DNA of 41,817 nucleotides from an uncultured Lachnospiraceae bacterium (GTDB lineage Bacteria > Bacillota > Clostridia > Lachnospirales > Lachnospiraceae): assembly GCA_947175055.1 (NCBI GenBank), contig CAMWLJ010000022.1, positions 1-41,817 on the forward strand. Reading direction: 5' to 3'. The position numbers and the translations under genes are program-made. Below, piece after piece: positions 24,934-32,929 of the stretch. Under the pieces are notes generated by a model. It had not been told where the DNA came from. It worked only from the letters and a program-made list of their open reading frames with translations, and did no database searches. Positions within the stretch are counted from its first letter, which is position 1; every line of letters begins with the position of its first letter.

Positions 24934-24937
24934 TCCG

Positions 24938-24968
24938 CAACAAAACAGGAGAAGCCTCTGGCTTCTCC
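24938..24968 (-). terminator. Rho-independent terminator of the serine hydrolase gene
   Basis: On the minus strand GGAGAAGCC-AGA-GGCTTCTCC is a perfect 9-bp stem followed by TGTTTTGTTG. It lies about 45 bp after the serine hydrolase stop and insulates it from the response regulator. Confidence 0.75.
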
Positions 24969-25011
24969 CCTTTGTTTCGTCTCCCTATCTATTACTGTAT
25001 TCCTGCTATTA

Positions 25012-26298
25012 TCATAGTTCTGTCAGGATCAGATTCCGCAGTTTCCTGGTAAGTGCAAACGTCCCGCCGTCCTTCTTCTGCGTTCCCATCAGGATCGTCA
25101 TCTTCTCTTCCGGGAAGTTTGCAAAGTAAACGCCCAGCCAGCCGTCCCAGCCATACTCCCCTCTGCCCGCAAGAAACGCCGCCTGCGCCGGATTCTTGCA
25201 GATCCGCATCAAATTCCCGTAACTGAATCCTTCCAGTCCGATCCACTTCTCAAACGCTCTCTGCTGATGTGGCAGCAGTTCCGCGCCCATCATATAGCGC
25301 ACCGTGGCCGGCTTTAAGATCCGGACATCGTCCAATGTGCCGCCCTGCATCAGCATCCTTGCAAAACGCATATAATCGTCCAGTGTAGATGCCAGTCCCG
25401 CACCGCCGGATTCAAAAGCAGGCGGTTGCTCCATCCCATTACAGACCGCAAGATTATTTCCTTCATACCGCACCAAGGAATTACCCTTCTGTTCTTTGAC
25501 CGTCTCATAAGTCACTGCCAGCCGGCCCTGTTTCTCCTGCGGCACCCAAAAGGCAGTGTCCTTCATGCCAAGCGGCCCGAACAGTTCTTTCTCCAGGAAA
25601 TCGCCGAACCGCATCCCCGAAACAACCTCGACCACCGCGCCCAATACATCCGCCGACGTTCCGTATCTCCAGGAACTGCCCGGCTCATAGGCCAGCACGC
25701 AGCCTGCCAGCGCATCCGCCACCTCTCTGGTGGTCATGGCATCCTCCGTCAAAAGCCGCCTGTCCATCTCCTCAAACACCTGCGCCGTCTGCCGGCCAGA
25801 CTCTGTCATCTCATCCGGATAGACAAGTCCGGAAGTCATACGCAGAAGATCGAATACCCGCATGGGCTGCAGGACAGGCTTTCTGTATTCCGATGCCGTG
25901 CCTTCTGCCCCATTACCGCCGTTCATCGCTTCCTGATCCACTGCCGGCGCCTCTTTTCCAGCTTTCCCGCCGGCCGCAGCATCTCCGATGCTGTTCTCGT
26001 TTGCCACATAGAACTGCTCTGCAAAGGCCGGCAGGAAATCGGATACCGGCTGGCTCAGATCCAACTCTCCACGCTCCATCAGGATCATTGCCGCCGCGGC
26101 CGTGATGGGCTTACTCTGAGAATAAAGCCGGAAGATCGTATCCCTGCTCATGGACCGATTCCCTTCCCGATCCGCCATCCCCGCCTGACAGTAGCATACC
26201 TCCTGACCGTCCTGTTCCACCAGTAGATTAACGCCCGCCACCTCGCAGTTGTCCACTGCTTTTTCCATTGTGCTGCACAATTTTTCCTGTAGTGTCAT
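25012..26298 (-). CDS. Beta-lactamase-family serine hydrolase (428 aa)
   Basis: Class C beta-lactamase/esterase-like fold. The nucleophile motif SxxK is at Ser60-Lys63 (LYSQSKPITAAAAMIL), the second motif at Tyr212 (RYGTSADVLGAVVE), and GGAGLASTLDDYMRFARML is the usual segment before the third motif. It could be an esterase, D-aminopeptidase or transesterase; true beta-lactamase activity is unlikely. No signal peptide is seen, so it is probably cytoplasmic. Oddity: a low-complexity, Gly/Ala-rich insertion at about 103-138 in the loop after FAEQFYVANENS. AGGGGG precedes the ATG. Transcribed alone and ended by the hairpin 24938-24968. Confidence 0.85.
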   Translation of the reverse strand: MTLQEKLCSTMEKAVDNCEVAGVNLLVEQDGQEVCYCQAGMADREGNRSMSRDTIFRLYSQSKPITAAAAMILMERGELDLSQPVSDFLPAFAEQFYVANENSIGDAAAGGKAGKEAPAVDQEAMNGGNGAEGTASEYRKPVLQPMRVFDLLRMTSGLVYPDEMTESGRQTAQVFEEMDRRLLTEDAMTTREVADALAGCVLAYEPGSSWRYGTSADVLGAVVEVVSGMRFGDFLEKELFGPLGMKDTAFWVPQEKQGRLAVTYETVKEQKGNSLVRYEGNNLAVCNGMEQPPAFESGGAGLASTLDDYMRFARMLMQGGTLDDVRILKPATVRYMMGAELLPHQQRAFEKWIGLEGFSYGNLMRICKNPAQAAFLAGRGEYGWDGWLGVYFANFPEEKMTILMGTQKKDGGTFALTRKLRNLILTEL

Positions 26299-26458
26299 TT
26301 TGATGCCCCCTTATCTCTTGATATACTTTCTGTGTTTCCGCTATGGAAATCGCATTCCGGAATTCAATGGTCTCTATTTCTTCCTATATCTTATCTTCGT
26401 ACTTTCTTTCGCCTGCAATAACATCACTTTACAATACAATTTACTACATATTATTTTA

Positions 26459-27856
26459 TCAGAGCGCCTTCCAATACCCGGATTTATTTGAACCGACACG
26501 TTCAATAAACCCCCGCTGTTTCAAAACAGCAATTCCTTTATCCACGGTTGTCTTACCCAGCTTCAGCTTTTCAGCCAGTTCAGGTTTTGTAATATCAGGG
26601 TCATTTCTGATTTCCGTCAGAATTGATGCCTGTGTCTGTGTCAAGTGGGAATTTTTATCACCCACTTTATCACCCACTTTATCACCCACTTTATCACCCA
26701 CTTTATTGATCCACCGGAATGGTATGGTAACTACGATAGAATTTTCTCTGAACTCATACGCTTCTTTTCCGTACCGCTCCGTGATCAACGGCACACCACG
26801 TCCCGTCTTCTCACTGATATGCAGCTGTAGAAAAATTTCCGAAAGTTTTCTGTTTACCGGAACCGATTCTCCGGCGAAAAAACCTTCCATAGTCTGCTCC
26901 GGTGCCAGCGACCCACGGGATAATATCTCGATTCTATCTGAAAAAACGGTAATCATCGGCTCATTTCCGCCTATCCATTTATTATGAACAAACGCATTGA
27001 CGACTGCCTCACGAAAAGCGTCATTTTCAAATAACGGCACCTCTTTCCTTTCCACAATACGATTTGTTTCATCTGCCTGGATAATATTTAAAACATCCCC
27101 ATACCGCAGAATTTCATCCAGAGAATACAGAAGGCACTGATTCCCAAACTCCCTCACCGAATACAACCGATCAGCTTTTGATCTCCCGGAAAAAATCGCC
27201 ACTCTGACCGGCAGATGTGAGTCATCCGAAAGTAGCTGCGCTAATATGTTATATTTTCCGTCCTCTGTATATAAAGATAAATTTTTCTTAAACGTATCGG
27301 GATTTAATTTCAATCCTTTTGCACCATAATAGATCAACAACTTTTCAAACGAAAGCTCCTGATGATCCGACGGTGTATTTTCTATCGTCGGATGTCCATG
27401 CCGTAACAGGTCAAACAAATAAGATTCTTTTTCCGGATATTTTCTGAGGTTCTCTTTACTTGAACCAATGCGGATATATCTTTCTCTGTCATAGGCAGTC
27501 GGAACTGATTTCGCCGCCGGTATCGTCAGCAATACTAATTTCTTTTCTTCAATCCATATCTCCTCAAATATAAAATTGATATCCGGGCTGAGCCGTCTTG
27601 CCAGATAATGTTTTAAAGGCTCGTTCCTGACATTTTGATTGCAGTTAAAATCTGTCCCTTTGATCTCATGCGTCACATCATCGATTCCCCAGACAAAATA
27701 ACCCTGCTGTTTTCCTTCCCATGCAGCACTGTTAGACAATGCCGATATATACTCCCCCAGCTCATCTGCCTTATACCAGTTTACTTTGAATTCAAACCAT
27801 TCACGCTCCAGATCATATGCCCGAAGTTCATTAATAATATGAATCGCATCCCTCAT
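26459..27856 (-). CDS. AlbA_2/Schlafen-type ATP-binding transcriptional regulator with winged helix (465 aa)
   Basis: The N-terminal AlbA_2 domain (about 1-130) contains EWFEFKVNWYKADELGEYISALSNSAAW and YFVWGID. The middle has a GHKL-like ATPase-type domain (AFREAVVNAFVHNKW; SRGSLAPEQTMEGFF; EKTGRGVPLITERYG). The C-terminus is a winged helix (ILTEIRNDPDITKPELAEKL, GIAVLKQRGFIERVG). This architecture is common in Bacillota and usually annotated as ATP-binding protein or transcriptional regulator; its role is unclear. The linker before the winged helix holds four KVGD units encoded by a 12-bp tandem repeat. Start MRDAIHIINELR is favoured by family alignment; an ATG 15 codons upstream also exists and lacks a ribosome binding site. 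Confidence 0.8.
   Translation of the reverse strand: MRDAIHIINELRAYDLEREWFEFKVNWYKADELGEYISALSNSAAWEGKQQGYFVWGIDDVTHEIKGTDFNCNQNVRNEPLKHYLARRLSPDINFIFEEIWIEEKKLVLLTIPAAKSVPTAYDRERYIRIGSSKENLRKYPEKESYLFDLLRHGHPTIENTPSDHQELSFEKLLIYYGAKGLKLNPDTFKKNLSLYTEDGKYNILAQLLSDDSHLPVRVAIFSGRSKADRLYSVREFGNQCLLYSLDEILRYGDVLNIIQADETNRIVERKEVPLFENDAFREAVVNAFVHNKWIGGNEPMITVFSDRIEILSRGSLAPEQTMEGFFAGESVPVNRKLSEIFLQLHISEKTGRGVPLITERYGKEAYEFRENSIVVTIPFRWINKVGDKVGDKVGDKVGDKNSHLTQTQASILTEIRNDPDITKPELAEKLKLGKTTVDKGIAVLKQRGFIERVGSNKSGYWKAL
26657..26704. repeat. In-frame 12-bp tandem repeat (four units)
   Basis: Four perfect copies of ATCACCCACTTT on the plus strand, read on the minus strand as Lys-Val-Gly-Asp repeats inside the AlbA-type regulator. 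Copy-number change would alter linker length without a frameshift. Confidence 0.9.
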
Positions 27857-27908
27857 GCTTATGACCACACCTTTCTCACTTTCCGGCTTCTCATCTCTCA
27901 TACAACCA

Positions 27909-28952
27909 CTACTCTTTTGTTAACTCTGTTTGATCAATCTGATCAGTGCCATATACACACTGATTCGACCGGCTCCTCTCAGTTCCCCAATACCGCCTCA
28001 CCTGCTCCTGCGTCAACGCATCCGCAAACTCCTTCTTCAACTGCAGAAAATACTCCAGATCCATCAATATACCATACAACACCGCCCGGTCCTCGAACTC
28101 CTCCCGTGTCGCAGGCAGCGGCGAATCCTTCATCTGCCCCAGCACTTCGGTCAGCTTTGCCAGCAGTTCTCTGGCATTGTTGGATTCCCCGAAAGAAACC
28201 GCCGTCTCATAGAGCAATCCCGACACCCGTTCCGTCTGCGGCAGGAGGAACCGGATGTGGATGATCTTCTTATAAATATCCCGCAAGACGACCGTCTGCT
28301 GTTCCCGCATATTCATATACGAGATAAAATACTTCGATTCCTGGAAAAAGGTATTATTCATATAAGCATACGCCTGTTTTGTACCGGCGGCAATATCTTC
28401 CTGCAGTTTGTCAAAACAGGCTCCTGTATAATCCGACCGGTCCTCTTTTGTAATGTATTCCGCCATCCGCATCAACACCTTACGCAGATCTTCCTCCAGC
28501 GTATGCTGCATGGCCCGGATCTCCCCGCCTTTTCCCGGCATATACAGATTCAGAAGCGTGCCGATCCCGGCGCCGATCAGCAGAAGCAGCGCCTCATTTC
28601 CGATCAACGGAAGAGACATGTCCTTCTCCAGCAGATAATGCGTCGCTAAGACCGCATTGATAGAGACTGCATCACCCATCCGCATCAATATACAACCTGC
28701 AACAAACAAAAACAGGAATATGCCATATGCAAACACATGATATCCGGCAAGATGAAATACCGTATAGGCAATCAACGTCGCCAGCAGGAAAGCGAGGATT
28801 CTTTTGACAGAGATCGTAATGGTCTCCCGTGAGGTATCCTGTATCGTCAGAAGCGTTATGATACCGGCTGATGTGCTGTAACCCAGTCCCAGCACATCAG
28901 CCAGAAAAATGGACGCCACACACCCGACAGCGATTTTGATCAGTTTCAGCAT
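27909..28952 (-). CDS. FUSC / aromatic acid exporter-like membrane protein (347 aa)
   Basis: The N-terminal half has about five to six hydrophobic segments (LKLIKIAVGCVASIFLADVL, GIITLLTIQDTSRETI, ILAFLLATLIAYTVFHLAGY, IFLFLFVAGCILMRMGD, LLLLIGAGIGTLLNLYMP). A soluble, largely helical C-terminal domain (about 155-335) follows. This matches the ArAE_1/DUF939 plus DUF939_C arrangement of FUSC-related putative exporters. Substrate is unknown. Start MLKLIKIAVG has GAAAGG upstream and lies 23 bp after the DUF554 gene, so the two probably form an operon. The frame open to 29009 overlaps DUF554 and is not needed. Confidence 0.8.
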   Translation of the reverse strand: MLKLIKIAVGCVASIFLADVLGLGYSTSAGIITLLTIQDTSRETITISVKRILAFLLATLIAYTVFHLAGYHVFAYGIFLFLFVAGCILMRMGDAVSINAVLATHYLLEKDMSLPLIGNEALLLLIGAGIGTLLNLYMPGKGGEIRAMQHTLEEDLRKVLMRMAEYITKEDRSDYTGACFDKLQEDIAAGTKQAYAYMNNTFFQESKYFISYMNMREQQTVVLRDIYKKIIHIRFLLPQTERVSGLLYETAVSFGESNNARELLAKLTEVLGQMKDSPLPATREEFEDRAVLYGILMDLEYFLQLKKEFADALTQEQVRRYWGTERSRSNQCVYGTDQIDQTELTKE

Positions 28953-28975
28953 ATAAGAACCTTTCTTTATCATTC

Positions 28976-29809
28976 TTACCCCATAAGCGGCATGATATAA
29001 TTTATCCACAGATAACTTACCGGCAGCGCAAGCACCATCGCTGGTATCATATCGGCCACCGGAAATTCCTTCACCTTGATCATACGGAATCCGGTCGCCA
29101 GCAGGAGAATACCGCCGCAGGCCTTGAAATCATTGATCATCCCCGGTGTGCACAGCGGATAGATCATCCCCGCCAGCAGATAAAGCGCCATGAAAATGAG
29201 AAACTGCGGTACTGCGATCAGTGAAACAACAATTCCCAGCGAACAGGCAAAGATCAGCGCCGTGGCAAAATCCAGAATAGATTTCGCCAGTAAGATAGAA
29301 TGGTCGCCCGTCATACCCGCCACGATGGAACCATAGATGCCGGTACCGCTGGCACAGAATAACACCAATGCCGTCACCAGTACTGCACTGTTGTCTGCTG
29401 TTCCTGTTCGGCCCACTGTACCTGTGCTGTCCGCCGAATCTTTCTTGCCCACTGCATCTGTCTGGCCTGCTGCACTTATTTTGCCCGTCAGTTCCTGCTG
29501 TTCTTTCCCCGCTCTCTGCAGCCCGGAAAGCACTCGGCCGATCCCCTTCTGCATCATCAGCCCGCCCCTGTCGATCCGCTGTCCCAAATGCATGGCCAGC
29601 CCGATCGAAGTCCCCACGATGACCGAAAAAACCACCGCCGGCATATTTTCCATCAGCACCACCGAACTGATACCCATTGTCATGGCGCATGCTCCGAAAA
29701 CCGTGTTCAGGTTTTCCTTAAAAGCCTCGCTGATTTTATCCCCCGCCAGCGCTCCCACAATCCCTCCAATAACTACTACCAGCGCATTTATAATGACTCC
29801 GATTGGCAT
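28976..29809 (-). CDS. DUF554 family membrane protein (277 aa)
   Basis: The N-terminus MPIGVIINALVVVIGGIVGA, the phrase GACAMTMGISSVVLMENMP, and the hydrophobic C-terminal half (SLGIVVSLIAVPQFLIFMAL, KACGGILLLATGFRMIKVKE) identify DUF554, a membrane family of about 230 residues with unproven transport function. This copy carries about 40 extra residues of Ser/Thr/Gly/Ala/Asp-rich low complexity (about 101-140) in a loop. GGAGGAG precedes the ATG. It heads a probable two-gene unit with the FUSC-like gene. Confidence 0.85.
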   Translation of the reverse strand: MPIGVIINALVVVIGGIVGALAGDKISEAFKENLNTVFGACAMTMGISSVVLMENMPAVVFSVIVGTSIGLAMHLGQRIDRGGLMMQKGIGRVLSGLQRAGKEQQELTGKISAAGQTDAVGKKDSADSTGTVGRTGTADNSAVLVTALVLFCASGTGIYGSIVAGMTGDHSILLAKSILDFATALIFACSLGIVVSLIAVPQFLIFMALYLLAGMIYPLCTPGMINDFKACGGILLLATGFRMIKVKEFPVADMIPAMVLALPVSYLWINYIMPLMG

Positions 29810-29856
29810 ACCGCCTCTCCTCCTTGATTATATCCCGTTCAAATCTCTCATCCGTA

Positions 29857-30681
29857 TTATTCACTACTTCCATCCGCAAACAAATATCTGTATTTCCTCT
29901 TCTGATCCATCAGGATCGTTCCCACCCGCCGCTTACTTTCGGCAGGATAATACTTCTCTTCCGCCAGCACACTCTCCACAACTTTCCGGTCAAATGAAAA
30001 CTGTATATGCTGCCCATACAACCTCTCTACAACATCCAGCTGTTCATCAAAATCCTGACAGATCGTTTTCGCCCTTGCTTCCTTCATCAAGCTGATCGTA
30101 TCTCCTGTCAGCGGATAATCCATCGTTATATCAGCCAATAATGCCGCTCCATGATCAAAGATCGGACAGTAATGGTAATGCCCTACATCATCCAGCAGAA
30201 CCGCAATATTATGTGTATGCCTGTCCTCATTCAAAAAAACCGCGTCGATTGTCAGCAGCTTACTCAAATACACTCCAAATTCTTCTAACCCGGTCATTCT
30301 GATCGTCTGTTCTACCAGAAACCGCACACGCTCCTCATATTCCCTGATCGTGTAAATTCTTCTGTTCAGGCTCTCACCATACACACTCTGAAACAGCCTC
30401 TCCAATGTGATCAGCTTCCATCCTCCCGGCAGAAAATTCCTGCTTTTGCAGCCCAGATACCGGTTATGACCATAGACGATCTCTTCCGTCTGATAAGATA
30501 CATATTCCTCCCCACCCAGACTGCTGTGTGCAAACAGTCCGGATATGACATACTCGGCCAAACCCTCATATCCGGTATAATCAGCCTTATACCAGATTCC
30601 CTGCTCCTCCCATTTCAACTGATTCCCCTTGGAGGACTTCCTGCTTTCCATCCCCTTATGCTGTCCAAAAAGCTCAACCAT
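29857..30681 (-). CDS. HipA-like kinase-fold protein (274 aa)
   Basis: HipA/PI3K-like fold is suggested by Lys32 in GIWYKADYTGYEGLAEYV (ATP-binding Lys), the catalytic loop FLNEDRHTHNIAVL (Asp153, Asn158), and the metal-binding Asp176 in YCPIFDHGAALL. Known HipA and HipT proteins are Ser/Thr kinases that act on aminoacyl-tRNA synthetases and are silenced by an HTH antitoxin encoded beside them. This protein is much shorter than HipA (about 440) and lacks its N-terminal subdomain. It lies 46 bp downstream of an HTH gene, the order expected for such a module. Start MVELFGQHKG has GAGG six bases upstream. Kinase or toxin activity is inference. Confidence 0.65.
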   Translation of the reverse strand: MVELFGQHKGMESRKSSKGNQLKWEEQGIWYKADYTGYEGLAEYVISGLFAHSSLGGEEYVSYQTEEIVYGHNRYLGCKSRNFLPGGWKLITLERLFQSVYGESLNRRIYTIREYEERVRFLVEQTIRMTGLEEFGVYLSKLLTIDAVFLNEDRHTHNIAVLLDDVGHYHYCPIFDHGAALLADITMDYPLTGDTISLMKEARAKTICQDFDEQLDVVERLYGQHIQFSFDRKVVESVLAEEKYYPAESKRRVGTILMDQKRKYRYLFADGSSE

Positions 30682-30727
30682 AGCATACCTCAATCAATTC
30701 CGTGTATATTTACCTGCTTCTTTCCCG

Positions 30728-31270
30728 TCATCTCTCAATCCGAAGCCAGAAATCATCCTCCGCCATTCTTCCCTGCGTCTTCTCGATGATCAGCAGCGGT
30801 TCATAAAAAGGCAGATCAAGTTCCCGCAGAGTCAGCTTCATCTTATCCCTGCTCCTCGGAAAGCATCTGGATTCCAGAAACGCCTCATATGCCTCAAAAT
30901 CCGGATTTTCCTCTTTCCCAAATGCTCTTGCGATATAATCCTTTGTATAATTGTGCACTTTCACTTTCCTGGACCGCTCATCTACGTCAATGATCGTACA
31001 CACCCTGCTGCCTTCCATATACCAGAGTCTTAAAGGGTACTTTTTATCCGGAACAGTCAATTCCTCTTTCATCTGCGGATATTCCCAGAGAAGCTTCACC
31101 AGTGCCGCGATCGGCCCGCCGATCTCCCTCTCTCCCGCCTCCCATCTCTCTACGGTCTTCTTCGAAACGTTGGCCAGCCGGGCAAACTCAGCCCGGGTGA
31201 GTCCCAGCTTCCTGCGTATGGTTCTGATCTCTTCTGCCGTTAACTTATCCGGAACCGCAAACGTAACCAT
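30728..31270 (-). CDS. HTH (XRE/MqsA-C-like) DNA-binding protein with conserved C-terminal domain (180 aa)
   Basis: Residues 8-70 form a helix-turn-helix (LTAEEIRTIRRKLGLTRAEF, ARLANVSKKTVERWEAGERE) like the DNA-binding part of MqsA and other antitoxins. The remaining 110 residues form a conserved domain (LRLWYMEGSRVCTIIDVDER, RSRDKMKLTLRELDLPFYEP, EGRMAEDDFW-type ending seen here as QGRMAEDDFWLRIER) whose function I do not know. It is encoded just before the HipA-like kinase and is probably its repressor or antitoxin. The ribosome binding site is AAGGAG and the promoter at 31337-31365 is good. Confidence 0.75.
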   Translation of the reverse strand: MVTFAVPDKLTAEEIRTIRRKLGLTRAEFARLANVSKKTVERWEAGEREIGGPIAALVKLLWEYPQMKEELTVPDKKYPLRLWYMEGSRVCTIIDVDERSRKVKVHNYTKDYIARAFGKEENPDFEAYEAFLESRCFPRSRDKMKLTLRELDLPFYEPLLIIEKTQGRMAEDDFWLRIER

Positions 31271-31336
31271 CTATGATCTCCTTGTTTATCCCGCTGTCTA
31301 TCCTGCCGGTCTTTCGGTTAATTTTTATTTCTATAT

Positions 31337-31365
31337 ATTATATCCTTAAAACAGAGACGCTTCAA
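31337..31365 (-). promoter_or_regulatory. Predicted promoter of the HTH/HipA-like module
   Basis: On the minus strand TTGAAG (31360-31365), a 17-bp spacer and TATAAT (31337-31342), about 67 bp upstream of the HTH gene start. Confidence 0.65.
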
Positions 31366-31375
31366 TTCTTATTAT

Positions 31376-31425
31376 GAAAGTCTTCGACTTTCATAGCATG
31401 GATGGCCATGCGGCCCGCTAAGCGG
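31376..31425. repeat. Row of three small hairpins in the 31271-31587 intergenic region
   Basis: Three consecutive perfect inverted repeats: GAAAGTC-TTC-GACTTTC (31376-31392), GCATGG-ATGG-CCATGC (31396-31411) and CCGCT-A-AGCGG (31415-31425). No gene is seen in this 317-bp region, which otherwise holds the two outward promoters. The first hairpin could end read-through, but lacks a T-run. It may be an intergenic repeat element. Confidence 0.5.
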
Positions 31426-31517
31426 CAGGTTGAGCATGATGGGGGTTTACTATAATTGCCGGCAGAACAATAACCAGACACTGTACTCTTCCCTGACTCA
31501 GGAACTGCCACTAAGGA

Positions 31518-31546
31518 TTGAAATGTATCAAAAATACAGATAAAAT
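31518..31546 (+). promoter_or_regulatory. Predicted promoter of the second LacI gene with spacer palindrome
   Basis: TTGAAA (31518-31523), a 17-bp spacer and TAAAAT (31541-31546). The spacer contains the inverted repeat TGTAT-CAAAA-ATACA (31524-31538), a possible autoregulatory site. Confidence 0.6.
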
Positions 31547-31587
31547 AGAAAGGAAAAATTATTACAAAGATTACAGGAGAATACATT

Positions 31588-32571
31588 ATGGCAAGCATCA
31601 GAGAAATCGCACAGCGTGCCCAGGTAGCGCCCGGAACAGTATCGAGAGCCTTAAACGGCAAGGGATATATTTCAAAAGAGACCCGCGAAAAGATTGAAAA
31701 GGCATTAACGGAACTGGAATATGTGCCCAACGAGCTGGCGCGAAATCTGTACCGGAACCGGAGTAATATGATAGGCGCGATCCTGCCGGATATTGAACAT
31801 CCCTTTTTCATCGGTATCATCAAGAAACTGGTGACGGAAATGAAAAAATACGGCTACAGCGTCGTTCTGTGGCCAACGGAATATCATACGGAAACCGAAC
31901 AGGAATATTTAGACCAGTTAAAGTGCAATGTGGTGGACGGCGTCGTCAACTTCGTTCCCATGCTTCCGGATGAAGTCTATCAAAAACTGCAGCGCCCGAT
32001 GGTCATGTTTGACCGGATCGTCGAAGGCATTATCCATATTCCGATCAATCAGGAAAAATCAGGCCTGATCGCCGCCCAAAAACTGTATGCGGACGGCTGC
32101 AGACACGTATTGACTGCCGTCGGCGAAAAATCCGAAGCGATTCCTTCCCTGCACCGCCATACTGTGTTTACAGCCGAAATGGAACGGCTTGGCGGACAGG
32201 TCGATATCATCTCCGCGGAATGGAAAGATTTTCACTTTTCCAGTTATCTGAAACTGGCGGAGGAAGCTCTGTCGCATTATCCGAAAGCAGACGGTATCTA
32301 TGCAGCGGATATTCTCGGGAATGCCTTCTTAAAGACGCTGCTGCGGAAGGGAATCTCCGTACCGGATAACTTCGAGATCATTTCAACGGACGGCACCTCT
32401 GACACTGACAATGCGGCCTTCTGCCTGTCCGCAGTCGTTCAGCCTGCCGAAGAAATCGCCCGATGGACTGCCCGGTCACTGACCGCACAGATTTCCGGCG
32501 GACAATCTCCCTCCGAAGAAACCATCGACGTATATCTGTTTGAAGGCGATACCACCAGACTCTCCTGTTGA
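31588..32571 (+). CDS. LacI-family regulator of the alpha-glucoside operon (327 aa)
   Basis: N-terminal LacI helix-turn-helix and hinge (SIREIAQRAQVAPGTVSRAL, YVPNELARNLYRNRSNMIGA) followed by a sugar-responsive effector domain (ILPDIEHPFFIGIIKKLVTE, VMFDRIVEGI, ISTDGTSDTDNAAFCLSAV). It resembles sucrose/maltose operon repressors. It stands directly upstream of the binding protein, permease and GH13 genes on the same strand, and two near-identical palindromes lie at the next promoter, so it is the probable repressor of that operon. AGGAGAA precedes the ATG. Confidence 0.9.
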   Translation: MASIREIAQRAQVAPGTVSRALNGKGYISKETREKIEKALTELEYVPNELARNLYRNRSNMIGAILPDIEHPFFIGIIKKLVTEMKKYGYSVVLWPTEYHTETEQEYLDQLKCNVVDGVVNFVPMLPDEVYQKLQRPMVMFDRIVEGIIHIPINQEKSGLIAAQKLYADGCRHVLTAVGEKSEAIPSLHRHTVFTAEMERLGGQVDIISAEWKDFHFSSYLKLAEEALSHYPKADGIYAADILGNAFLKTLLRKGISVPDNFEIISTDGTSDTDNAAFCLSAVVQPAEEIARWTARSLTAQISGGQSPSEETIDVYLFEGDTTRLSC

Positions 32572-32660
32572 TGGTCCCCATAGGTAGATCTACAATATTA
32601 TAAATTATACACAAATTCAATTACTGCAAACTGTCTATAATGACGAAAATTATTTTTCTA

Positions 32661-32817
32661 TTGACAAACTCAGTCTATGGTTTTATAGTGAAAATGTGAT
32701 ATGAAACGGGTTTTATATAAATCGCATTTTGATAATGCGTCGGATTGACACTACGGTTAGAAAATACACCGGAGTAAGATCCGCATTATTTTTGCCCTAT
32801 ATAAAACCGGTTTTATA
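32661..32817 (+). promoter_or_regulatory. Promoter and twin LacI-type operators of the alpha-glucoside operon
   Basis: In the 358-bp gap between LacI and the binding protein, TTGACA (32661-32666), a 17-bp spacer and TATAGT (32684-32689) form a near-consensus promoter. Operator 1, TATGAAACGGGTTTTATA (32700-32717), covers the expected transcription start. Operator 2, TATAAAACCGGTTTTATA (32800-32817), is a perfect palindrome exactly 100 bp downstream. The rest of the gap is leader with no other feature seen. Confidence 0.75.
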
Positions 32818-32929
32818 CAAACAGAATGTAACGTGAAACTGTAACTGCAGAACTGTTCATTTCCTATACCGGCATTGCTTCTGCAGCTGCACACCCAGTA
32901 CACAGCTACTGAGAAGGAGGAACACAACT

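Noticed and set aside
26657-26704. CRISPR-like short direct repeats
   Set aside because: The repeats are contiguous 12-bp units without spacers inside a coding region, so they are a tandem repeat; no CRISPR array or cas gene is seen in the window.
32700-32717. CcpA catabolite (cre) site
   Set aside because: The sequence TGAAACGGGTTTTA does not fit the cre consensus around the central CG, and it matches the second palindrome 100 bp away much better.
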